This document shows, piece by piece, positions 19,285 to 27,486 of a stretch of 33,697 bases of DNA. Within the stretch, counting starts at the first letter, position 1; each line of letters starts with the position of its first letter. The DNA comes from an uncultured Clostridia bacterium (GTDB lineage: Bacteria; Bacillota; Clostridia; Oscillospirales; Acutalibacteraceae). A program made the position numbers and the translations under genes. The DNA lies in assembly GCA_904397205.1 (NCBI GenBank), contig CAJFOO010000036.1:1-33697 (forward strand), read 5' to 3'. Below the pieces are notes generated by a model that did not search any database, had not been told where the DNA came from, and saw only the letters and a program-made list of their open reading frames with translations.

Positions 19285-19673
19285 CAGGTCTTAACCTCCT
19301 TCTTCACCAGAAGAAGGATTTCATCCAAATTCACGGTATGATATTTTTTATACAGCCGCTGCACCAAGGCAAGAGAAACTGCAGTAACGCTGACGGATAC
19401 TACAATGCCAGTGAGCATCAGGCCAGTAGGAAGGGGGTTAATGTATGTTTCTGTGTTGGCGGGGATGCTGGGGTCGCCCATAATGGGGGCCATCCGCCCG
19501 AATACATACCCACGGGACGCCACGAAGAGATAGATGGCCGTATCCATAATGTTCAGACCGATAATCTTTTTGACCAGGTTTTTATGCAGCAACAGTCCCA
19601 TAAATCCAATCACAAAGAGAATTATCGCGGCAATCTCATAATAATGCTGGGTGATAAATTGCAGAAAACTCAT
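19284..19673 (-). CDS. mrpC: Na+/H+ antiporter subunit C (MrpC/MnhC, NuoK-like)
   Basis: LHKNLVKKIIGLNIMDTAIYLFVAS; LMLTGIVVSVSVTAVSLALVQRLYKKYHT. Confidence 0.92.
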   Translation of the reverse strand: MSFLQFITQHYYEIAAIILFVIGFMGLLLHKNLVKKIIGLNIMDTAIYLFVASRGYVFGRMAPIMGDPSIPANTETYINPLPTGLMLTGIVVSVSVTAVSLALVQRLYKKYHTVNLDEILLLVKKEVKT

Positions 19674-20657
19674 CTATATCTCCCCTCTCGTATACAAAGA
19701 ATAGAAGCCATACATGGTACAGGCAACAATCATACCCACACAGACGTTCAGCGGAAGGATAAACCCGCCGCTCAGGATAGCACCAGGCGTGCCTAGCGGC
19801 ATCAGGGAAGGGATGTGGTTTGCACCAGTATAGAACGAATAGATCTTCATGCAAGCGTAAGCCAGCAGCGCACCGCTCGTCACGCCGGTGAACAATTTAA
19901 AATTAAAGAACCGCTTCACGCTTTCCGGCCCGTACGCCGTGGCGTACAGGATTAACCCGCCGCCCATCATGGCTCCGCCGGAAAACCCGCCGCCGGGAGA
20001 AATATGGCCGTTGAGCACCACATAAATACCAAACAGCAAAATAATCGGGATTAAAATCAGCGATACGCACTTCATCACGATATTGGGGCTTTCGCGGGAG
20101 AAGCGGGCTTCTGCCGCAAGCTGCCGGCTTTCTTCACTGACATCCCCTTTGCCGCCTCCTTTACCGCCTCCATTGCCGCCATCCTTCTTGAGCAGGATCA
20201 GCACGCTCATGACAGCGGTAAACAGCACGCTGGATTCACCCAGGGTATCGAATGCACGGTAGTCCAAAATGATGCCGGCTACCAGGTTGGTTGCACCGGT
20301 ATCCTCAAGGCCATCCTCAATGTATTTTTGAGTCACCTCATTGTTGGTTGGCACATCCACCTCGCCAAACGGAGGCATCTGGCTGCAAACAAACAGGAGC
20401 AGGCTCACCAGAATGATCCCGATCCCCACGCAGGCCACGATATAAAACCGCCGGAACCCGCGCAGCCGCCGGATAGTTTCCCCGGTCTCGCCTACTGTAG
20501 GCTGCACATCGGTGTTTTTACGGGATTCCCACACCTCGGGATGGATTTCCTGCTGGGTATCCCGCTGTACCTCTTCCCCGTTTACCCAGGCAGAAAGTCT
20601 GCCCCAAAGGGAATGGGATTCTTTAGAATGGTTTTGATTCTGATTTTGTCTATTCAT
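19674..20657 (-). CDS. Fused MbhE-MrpB (MnhB-domain) subunit with ~80-aa hydrophilic N-terminal extension
   Basis: TNLVAGIILDYRAFDTLGESSVLFTAVMSVLIL (MbhE/MrpA C-terminus) then Gly-rich linker then GIYVVLNGHISPGGGFSGGAMMGGG (MrpB). Confidence 0.92.
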   Translation of the reverse strand: MNRQNQNQNHSKESHSLWGRLSAWVNGEEVQRDTQQEIHPEVWESRKNTDVQPTVGETGETIRRLRGFRRFYIVACVGIGIILVSLLLFVCSQMPPFGEVDVPTNNEVTQKYIEDGLEDTGATNLVAGIILDYRAFDTLGESSVLFTAVMSVLILLKKDGGNGGGKGGGKGDVSEESRQLAAEARFSRESPNIVMKCVSLILIPIILLFGIYVVLNGHISPGGGFSGGAMMGGGLILYATAYGPESVKRFFNFKLFTGVTSGALLAYACMKIYSFYTGANHIPSLMPLGTPGAILSGGFILPLNVCVGMIVACTMYGFYSLYTRGEI

Positions 20658-20940
20658 CCTTCTTCCCCTTTGCCGAGCGCTTTTTCAAGAGATGCTTGCG
20701 GTCTGTTTTCAAAGCGTCTATTTTTTTCAATGTCAGCACCAACAGCACGGTGGTAACCCCGGCCCCAACAGCCGCTTCCGTACCGGCCAAATCGGGCGCT
20801 TCCAAAATAATCCATATCAGCGACATGATTAAACTGTACGACATGAATATCAGCACAGTTGCCAGCAGATTTTTCGTTATGGTGGAGGTGATTGCACAGG
20901 CAATCAAAAACCCCAGCAGAATCATCTCAAGCGCCATCAT
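20650..20940 (-). CDS. MbhD-like / DUF4040 subunit (split MrpA C-terminal piece)
   Basis: ITKNLLATVLIFMSYSLIMSLIWIILEAPDLAGTEAAVGAGVTTVLLVLTLKK. Confidence 0.9.
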   Translation of the reverse strand: MMALEMILLGFLIACAITSTITKNLLATVLIFMSYSLIMSLIWIILEAPDLAGTEAAVGAGVTTVLLVLTLKKIDALKTDRKHLLKKRSAKGKKDE

Positions 20941-21262
20941 CGTTTATCACCTCCGCCTCAAGCTCGTCGGCGTCTTCCGGTTCCTGCGAACAAATTTCCG
21001 CACTGGCCAGCAGATGGCTGCAAAGCGGGCTGGCCGCCCAGAAAAAGCCGAGTATCAGGATGATTTTCAGTGTGGCAAATGTAAACCCGGTCAAAATCAT
21101 CGCGCCGATTAAACAAAGCAACAGCCCCATGGTGTCGCTCTGCGCGGCGATGTGCATCCGGTTGAGCACATACCGGAACCGGAATACCCCAAATGCCGCC
21201 ACGGCAAAGATAAACAACCCCACAACGATAAATACCGCTGCAATAATAAACCGCACCATCAT
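20927..21262 (-). CDS. mrpG: Monovalent cation/H+ antiporter subunit G
   Basis: FAVAAFGVFRFRYVLNRMHIAAQSDTMGLLLCLIGAMI. Confidence 0.93.
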   Translation of the reverse strand: MMVRFIIAAVFIVVGLFIFAVAAFGVFRFRYVLNRMHIAAQSDTMGLLLCLIGAMILTGFTFATLKIILILGFFWAASPLCSHLLASAEICSQEPEDADELEAEVINDDGA

Positions 21263-21621
21263 TCTTTTGACGCCTCCTCCTCATGACTGCGATTCTCCCG
21301 TAAAACGGCCCCTTCGCGATCAAGTCTCGACTTATGGTCGATCCGGTGACGGGTAATGATAATCTTAGAGAGAACCGCTACCGCTAAAAAGCTGAGCATG
21401 GAGTAAATGAGACCTACGTCCACCAAAAACTCCTCTCCTAAAAATACGGCCAAGAGACACACAAATACATTGGTCTTAGTGCCAATCATATTCGCGGCCA
21501 CAATCCGGTCGGTATAGCGGGGGCCCATCACCGCCCGCACCAGGCACGCACAGATGATAATGGCCAGCGCAATCATACAGCAAATCAAAAAGATGCTGGA
21601 ATATTCCGTTTTTGGGAACAT
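21259..21621 (-). CDS. mrpF: Monovalent cation/H+ antiporter subunit F
   Basis: LVRAVMGPRYTDRIVAANMIGTKTNVFVCLLAVFLGEEFLVDVGLIYSMLSFLAVAVLSK. Confidence 0.93.
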   Translation of the reverse strand: MFPKTEYSSIFLICCMIALAIIICACLVRAVMGPRYTDRIVAANMIGTKTNVFVCLLAVFLGEEFLVDVGLIYSMLSFLAVAVLSKIIITRHRIDHKSRLDREGAVLRENRSHEEEASKE

Positions 21622-22115
21622 TACTTTTCTCCCTCCTTGTTGCCGGATGCCGCCTTTTCGATTTTCTCCAGGCGCTGCACAAAGCAGGAATCTTCAATGC
21701 CGTCGGTCATGCTTTTATCCAGAGCATGTACGCACAAGATATCGTCGTCCACCGAGACGGTAATCGTCCCCGGCGTAATCGTGATAGAATTGGCCAAAAT
21801 GGTTTTTGCCGCCTCGCCTTTGAGCTTGGTGCGGAAATATACCAGCTCCGGCTCGATTTTGCTTTTGGGGTTGAGGACAATCTTGATGACCGAATAGTTG
21901 GCCTTGACGATTTCCCACAGCACCACCAGCGCATAGTGCAGCAGCCGGCCAAAATTGCGCAGGATTTTCAAATCCTTGCGGGGATGGTACCCCATCACCT
22001 TCCAGATAAACAGGGAAAGGGCCCCCGCAATCACCAGGCCGAACAGGGCGATTTCCAGCGTAAGCTTTCCGTTAAAGACAACCCAAATCCAGAATAAACA
22101 AACAAAAAACAGCAT
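21621..22115 (-). CDS. mrpE: Na+/H+ antiporter subunit E
   Basis: KANYSVIKIVLNPKSKIEPELVYFRTKLKGEAAKTILANSITITPGTITVSVDDDILCVHALDKS. Confidence 0.93.
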   Translation of the reverse strand: MLFFVCLFWIWVVFNGKLTLEIALFGLVIAGALSLFIWKVMGYHPRKDLKILRNFGRLLHYALVVLWEIVKANYSVIKIVLNPKSKIEPELVYFRTKLKGEAAKTILANSITITPGTITVSVDDDILCVHALDKSMTDGIEDSCFVQRLEKIEKAASGNKEGEK

Positions 22116-22181
22116 GTTTCCTCTTTTCCTTTCCAGGGATATCCCATCCGGGCTATTCCTTACAGTAAATTCCAACTCCGC

Positions 22182-22370
22182 TTAATGGGCCCCGGGCACA
22201 GCGGCAGCATTCCCTGCGGCAACGTGCTGCTGCACCGAAGCGCCGTGTCCTGCGTCCTCTTCCCCATGGGAAGCGCCTTCCCCGCCAATGTTGGCGGAAA
22301 CTAAAAACAGGATCCCGACAATCGCTCCCAAGGCCACCACGACGCTGCAAGCATTGATGAGCTTCCTCAT
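22182..22370 (-). CDS. 62-aa single-TM peptide with His-rich C-terminal tail, first gene of the antiporter operon
   Basis: MRKLINACSVVVALGAIVGILFLVSANIGGEGASHGEEDAGHGASVQQHVAAGNAAAVPGAH; RBS GGGGGAGGATGCATC-ATG. Confidence 0.75.
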   Translation of the reverse strand: MRKLINACSVVVALGAIVGILFLVSANIGGEGASHGEEDAGHGASVQQHVAAGNAAAVPGAH

Positions 22371-22525
22371 GATGCATCCTCCCCCTATAGCAAGTCCATA
22401 AAATGAGAAGCCGCCATTTATCCGCGGCAGGCTGGGCCCGGTTTTGTCCCGATAGGGAACAGCTGCCGGGAACTCCCGGCGCGCGTGGCTGATTTCTCAA
22501 TTCCATGGGTAAAAATGTAAAAAAC

Positions 22526-22562
22526 CAGTGGAGCCGTGCCTAAAAAGTGAATGACTCCACTA
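22526..22562 (-). terminator. Terminator-like hairpin inside the antiporter operon leader (possible attenuator)
   Basis: AGTGGAG-N21-CTCCACT-GG-TTTTTT-ACATTTTT on the minus strand, downstream of a strong promoter. Confidence 0.6.
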
Positions 22563-22584
22563 GTAAAAAATGTATGTTTTTCCT

Positions 22585-22613
22585 ATTATGCCAGATTGTT
22601 CATAAAATGTCAA
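22585..22613 (-). promoter_or_regulatory. Sigma-A type promoter for the antiporter operon
   Basis: TTGACA-N17-CATAAT. Confidence 0.8.
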
Positions 22614-22788
22614 TACTATTTTCACTTTTTATCTATTATTTTACTTCCTTTTTCAATATTTTTGACTTTTTGAAGATTCCATTACCATTTTTCTGGAAAA
22701 ACAGGGCAAATTCTTTTCGTTTTTTCTCCATTTTTCCCTAAAAAAGTTAGACACATTTGGCCAAAGACAGCAAAACCCTCTAAAAATC

Positions 22789-22817
22789 TTGCAAATAAAT
22801 CAAGAGCATGGTATAAT
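22789..22817 (+). promoter_or_regulatory. Sigma-A type promoter of the CNNM/HlyC gene
   Basis: TTGCAA-N17-TATAAT. Confidence 0.75.
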
Positions 22818-22927
22818 CATTATATATCAGGATTTTGTAATTTCATATTTCCTGAGATTTTTCGCCCTTTTTTGACTAGACAAAATCCCAAAATAAAAAT
22901 TCTTTTACGGAGTGATGGATTCTTCCT

Positions 22928-24181
22928 ATGGACAGTACGCCGCTTATCTTTGTGATAGCTATTTTAATTGCCCTGTCGGCTTTCTTTTCTGCCTCTGAAA
23001 CCGCGTTTTCCAGCATGAACCGCATCCGCATGAAAAACAAGGCGGCTGAGGGCCATAAAAGGGCTAAACTCGTTTTAAAAATCAGTGAAAATTACGACAC
23101 CCTCCTCTCCACAATTCTTGTGGGGAACAATATCGTCAACATTGCCAGTTCATCCATCGCTACGGTGGTCTTCACCAGCTTTATGGGGGATATCGGCGTC
23201 ACGATTTCCACTATCGTCATGACGGTCGTCGTGCTGATTTTCGGCGAAATCTCCCCTAAAAGCATCGCCAAGGATAAAGCCGAGAGCATTGCTATCCTGC
23301 TGGCCCCGCCACTGCAGGTATGCATCTGGATTCTTACTCCTGTCAACTGGATCTTTAAGCTGTGGAAAATGCTGCTGACCAAAATCTTCAAGCTCCACCG
23401 CAACGACACCTTTACCGAAGAAGAACTCATCACCATTGTAGACGAGGTGCAGAGCGACGGCGGTATTGATCAGCACGAAGGCGCGCTGATCCGCTCCGCC
23501 ATCGAGTTCAACGACGTGGATGTGGAAGATATCCTCATCCCCCGCGTGGACGTCATTGCCATAGAAAAAAACACACCTATGCAGCAAATCCTCGATACCT
23601 TCCGGGAACAAGGCTTCTCCCGGATGCCGGTATATGACGGCGACATTGATCGCATTATCGGCCTTATCCACGAAAAGGATTTCAACCGCCTGTTTTCCAC
23701 CGGCGCCAAGGATATTTCTTCCATTATCAAAACCGCTACCATTGTAGCCAAAGGGATGAAAATCTCCAAGCTGCTGCGCCTGCTTCAATATAATAAGACC
23801 CATATGGCTGTAGTAGTGGATGAATTCGGCGGTACGGCGGGCATCGTCACGCTGGAGGACATCCTCGAAGAACTGGTCGGTGAAATCTGGGACGAATATG
23901 ACGAGGTAGTCGAAGAAATTGTACAAAACCCCGACGGTACCTATTTAGTAGCGTGCAACGCCAGCCTGGAAAAATTCAAAGAAAAATTCGGCCTGGAAAA
24001 AGAATACGACAGCTCTACTGTCAGCGGCTGGGTAATGGAAGAGTTAGGCAAAGTGCCCGAAATCGGGGATACCTTCTCCTATGGGAACCTTTCGGTTGTC
24101 GTGACCAAGGCGGAATTCCGGCGGGCCATCGAAATCCAAATTACCGTTTCGGATCCGGAAGATTCCCCGCAAACAACATAA
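22928..24181 (+). CDS. Hemolysin C/CNNM-family transporter (DUF21 + CBS pair + CorC/HlyC domain)
   Basis: SAFFSASETAFSSMNRIRMKNKA; MLIPRVDV-like ILIPRVDVIAIE; DEFGGTAGIVTLEDILEELVGEIWDEYD. Confidence 0.95.
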   Translation: MDSTPLIFVIAILIALSAFFSASETAFSSMNRIRMKNKAAEGHKRAKLVLKISENYDTLLSTILVGNNIVNIASSSIATVVFTSFMGDIGVTISTIVMTVVVLIFGEISPKSIAKDKAESIAILLAPPLQVCIWILTPVNWIFKLWKMLLTKIFKLHRNDTFTEEELITIVDEVQSDGGIDQHEGALIRSAIEFNDVDVEDILIPRVDVIAIEKNTPMQQILDTFREQGFSRMPVYDGDIDRIIGLIHEKDFNRLFSTGAKDISSIIKTATIVAKGMKISKLLRLLQYNKTHMAVVVDEFGGTAGIVTLEDILEELVGEIWDEYDEVVEEIVQNPDGTYLVACNASLEKFKEKFGLEKEYDSSTVSGWVMEELGKVPEIGDTFSYGNLSVVVTKAEFRRAIEIQITVSDPEDSPQTT

Positions 24182-24224
24182 AAAAAGCCCCCTTTCCTTT
24201 CTATCGGAGAGGGGGTCCTTTTTT
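24181..24224 (+). terminator. Rho-independent terminator between convergent genes
   Basis: AAAAAAGCCCCCTTTCC...GGAGAGGGGGTCCTTTTTT. Confidence 0.75.
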
Positions 24225-24244
24225 CGCCATAAGTGGATTGCCTA

Positions 24245-25075
24245 TCAATCGTATTCTTTTTCGTAGTGGATAATCTGGCCGTTTTGGGCATTGATTTTGT
24301 AATCATACTCCAGATAACCGGAACGGAAGCTCACTTCATAGATAGTAGTACCGTATTCCGATTCCAAGCTCACTTCCATACCCACGGCATTGGAAGCGCT
24401 GATCCCTGCATGGCTGAGGGCTTTCTGCTTGGCTTCATCCGAAGAGATCAAGCCGCTCGGGGTAGGTGCGGCAGCCCCGTTGTAGTTTTCCACATCGTAG
24501 TCAAACTCCACGATGGAGCCGTTCGACGCGTCAATTTTATAGTCATACTCGTTATAGTTGGCATAAAACTCTACATCATACACCTGGCGGCCGTTTTCAT
24601 AGTCCAGATGGACGCTGATAAACGTCACATTCGAAGCGCTCAATCCCGCGTGCTTGAGGGCGGCTGCTTTGGCCTGTTCAGCAGTGATGGCTGCTGTGGC
24701 AGTAGCGCCGCCGTTATTCGCGGTAGTTTGCCCGGTTACCGCATTGGTGGCATTATTATTGGTCGACGGTGTGGTAACCGAAGGCGTATTGGCCTGCGGC
24801 GTGGCCGAAGTGGTGGTTTGCGCCCCCGCCTGAGAAGCGGAATCGGTGGAAGCGGAGGCCGCGGAAGAGGCGGAGGACGCAGCAGAATTATCTGCGGCAG
24901 CCTGGCCGCTGGACTGCGAGCCTCCCTGCAATTCGTTGAGCTGATCCTGCATTTGCTGCACCTGGTTTTGCAGGGCTGCATTCTGGTTGGCGGCATCGTT
25001 GCAGCCCGACAAGGCAAAAACGCCAGCCGCACATCCGCAGGCTAAGAGCGCCAGTATAATTCTTCTCTTGAGCAT
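24245..25075 (-). CDS. Double PepSY-domain lipoprotein
   Basis: Lipobox ALSGC; coiled-coil (NAALQNQVQQMQDQLNEL), Ser/Thr/Ala linker, two PepSY repeats (ITAEQAKAAALKHAG...; ISSDEAKQKALSHAG...). Confidence 0.9.
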   Translation of the reverse strand: MLKRRIILALLACGCAAGVFALSGCNDAANQNAALQNQVQQMQDQLNELQGGSQSSGQAAADNSAASSASSAASASTDSASQAGAQTTTSATPQANTPSVTTPSTNNNATNAVTGQTTANNGGATATAAITAEQAKAAALKHAGLSASNVTFISVHLDYENGRQVYDVEFYANYNEYDYKIDASNGSIVEFDYDVENYNGAAAPTPSGLISSDEAKQKALSHAGISASNAVGMEVSLESEYGTTIYEVSFRSGYLEYDYKINAQNGQIIHYEKEYD

Positions 25076-25358
25076 GGTATCGCTTCTCCTCTCAAAATCA
25101 TATTTACAAAAAAGTCTATTCTCAAAAACCTTTTACAGAATAAAGAAATCTGAATGCATATCTTTTATTATACAATTATTATACAAATTTTATGAACGAA
25201 AATCAAGCCGGTTTTCTGATTTGTTTTGCATATTACAGGGAAAATAGGAAAAAAGTCTACAAAAAGCCCCTGTTTTTTCCATCTTATCCGTGCTATAATA
25301 GAACCAGCCAACAATACGGTTGAACGGTTTGGTATAAAAACGAGGAGGGACGCCTATC

Positions 25359-26861
25359 ATGTCGTCTTATTTTGAAGCCGGACAGGATTCCATTACTTTT
25401 TTGTTCCCCGGACAGGAAGAAAATAACCAGACAATCCGCTATGCAGATCTTGGATGGTCTCCGGAACAAATCCGGTATCATGTTGCATTCCCCAGCTTTT
25501 CCCAAGCAGACTTTATCCTTTTGGCCGATCTGATCTGCTACGGTGACGACGGCCTGCCTCTGGCAGTCCTGCTGACCGGATTCCCTCTGGAGGAGGACGC
25601 TGTCGTACGGCAAATCGGCGATCTGTACGGCAACAGCCTCAAGCGGCTGACGGGCCAGCGTCCGGTAATTTTTCTTCTGACCGGCCAAACCTGCAAAGCC
25701 GTCTACAGCCTTCTGGGGGATGTCCAGCCGGCCGACCGGCCCCTCTCCAAGCAGGAGCTGGAAGACCTCGTCTCCAACTACGCTTTGCAGGAGGTTGTCA
25801 CCTTCCAGTTTCTGCAGCAGGACAAGCTGGCCGCCCAGAGTTTTTTCCGCCAGGAAACAGAGGAAAAGGAAACCAAGGAAAAAATCCAAACTGCCATTGC
25901 GGATACCCTCGCCCGTGCCCAGAAAATCGGCTATAAAAAATATCTGCGCCACTATGTCTATTCCTCGAAGGAAGACGGGCAAAAACTGCCCAAACAGCTT
26001 CTGCTGCTCTCCGCCCTTGGCCCGCAGGAATACCATAACCTGTGCCAGCAAGACTGTATTGCCGTAGCCAAAACCCTCAACGCCCGCAGTCTGGAACAAA
26101 TCCGCGACGCCTATACGGCCCGCGATCTGACCGGCCGGTCCCTGCAGGATCCTCTGCGCAAACGGCTGCTGCACTGGGCTTTTTGGTATTACGGCTGGAA
26201 CCTGGACGCCGACATTTTAATCAACCAGCAGATCCCCTGCTATCTGGATGAAAAGCTGTTTTTAGCTGCCGACTATGTGCTGCGGGATACCGACGGCAAT
26301 CCGTTGCTGGTCATCCTGTTTGATTCCCTCCATCTGGACGAGGACCGTCAGTTTGTCGCCGCTGAATTTTACGCGCGCAGCTTCAAGCACGCTACCGGCT
26401 GCTGGCCTCTGGTCCTGATCCACGGGGACGCAGGACCCCGCCTGAAAATGGGGGCCCTGACAGGCGGGTTCGAACGCGTCAGCCAAATCCTGCCCAAACG
26501 GTTCCTGCGCGCGCGGATCCGGCAGATTACCGTGATGGAACACATTGTATGGTCCCGTCTGCTGGAACGTACCGGAGAAATTTCCCCCGCTGATCCCCAG
26601 CGGCAAATCGAGGAAATCACCGCGCAAATCCTGCAAGCCTACAAAGATAACTTTGCCAGCTCCCGCTTTCTGGAAGAACAATACCAAGCCGTGGGCTCCA
26701 AGACGGATCTGCCCGAAGAGGAATTCTGGAAAACCCTGCTCGGCACCGCACAATACGAAAAGCAACGGCAACAGGATATGCAGCTGCTGCGCGCGATCTC
26801 CGCAGACAAACGGATGGCACTCAAAGCGCAGCGCAGCAAAGACGAATCTTCCGTTACATAA
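25359..26861 (+). CDS. Orphan protein with two tandem degenerate HsdR N-terminal-like (PD-(D/E)XK fold) domains
   Basis: Internal repeat: GW...ADLICYGDDGLPLAVLLTGFPLEEDAVVRQIGDLYGNSLKRLTGQRPVIFLLTG and GW...ADYVLRDTDGNPLLVILFDSLHLDEDRQFVAAEFYARSFKHATGCWPLVLIHG. Confidence 0.6.
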   Translation: MSSYFEAGQDSITFLFPGQEENNQTIRYADLGWSPEQIRYHVAFPSFSQADFILLADLICYGDDGLPLAVLLTGFPLEEDAVVRQIGDLYGNSLKRLTGQRPVIFLLTGQTCKAVYSLLGDVQPADRPLSKQELEDLVSNYALQEVVTFQFLQQDKLAAQSFFRQETEEKETKEKIQTAIADTLARAQKIGYKKYLRHYVYSSKEDGQKLPKQLLLLSALGPQEYHNLCQQDCIAVAKTLNARSLEQIRDAYTARDLTGRSLQDPLRKRLLHWAFWYYGWNLDADILINQQIPCYLDEKLFLAADYVLRDTDGNPLLVILFDSLHLDEDRQFVAAEFYARSFKHATGCWPLVLIHGDAGPRLKMGALTGGFERVSQILPKRFLRARIRQITVMEHIVWSRLLERTGEISPADPQRQIEEITAQILQAYKDNFASSRFLEEQYQAVGSKTDLPEEEFWKTLLGTAQYEKQRQQDMQLLRAISADKRMALKAQRSKDESSVT

Positions 26862-26863
26862 TC

Positions 26864-26898
26864 CCCTCCCCTACCGCAAGGCAGGGGATTTTTTATTC
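26864..26898 (+). terminator. Rho-independent terminator
   Basis: ATCCCCT...AGGGGATTTTTTA. Confidence 0.75.
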
Positions 26899-27345
26899 CT
26901 GCTCCTGCGGAAATAAGGACAGGTACTCGGCATACCCCTGTGCGGCCAACTCCTCTTTGGGGATGAACCGCAGCGAAGCGCTGTTGATGCAGTACCGCAG
27001 CCCGCCGCGTTCCGGCGGCCCATCCTCGAACACATGCCCCAGATGGGCGTCCCCAATTTTGCTGCGTACCTCGGTGCGCAGCATACCGTGGGAGGCGTCT
27101 TCTTTTTCTTCCAGGCGGTTGGGTGAAATCGGCCGGGAAAAACTCGGCCATCCGCAGCCCGATTCAAATTTATCCTGGGACGAAAACAACGGTTCCCCGG
27201 TCGTGATATCCACATAAATCCCTTCCCGGAATTCCTTCCAATAGGGATTCTGGAACGGCGGTTCCGTATCGTTTTCCTGTGTCACGCGGTATTGCAGCGG
27301 CGTGAGTATGCGGCGCAGTTCTTCGGCGCTGGGACGTTGATACAA
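26893..27345 (-). CDS. msrB: Peptide-methionine (R)-S-oxide reductase (likely TTG start)
   Basis: [89 protein letters not shown]. Confidence 0.95.
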   Translation of the reverse strand: MYQRPSAEELRRILTPLQYRVTQENDTEPPFQNPYWKEFREGIYVDITTGEPLFSSQDKFESGCGWPSFSRPISPNRLEEKEDASHGMLRTEVRSKIGDAHLGHVFEDGPPERGGLRYCINSASLRFIPKEELAAQGYAEYLSLFPQEQE

Positions 27346-27486
27346 TTCCCCTCTCCCCCTTTCGGCGTTAAGCCGCCTTGACAAAAGAAGGGTAACCCGC
27401 CCCTCTAGAAAAGGCAAGCCACCCCCCTTTACTTACACATGTGCAAGCGCAAAACGGACGACGGAAAACATCCGATCTGTGCGCAA

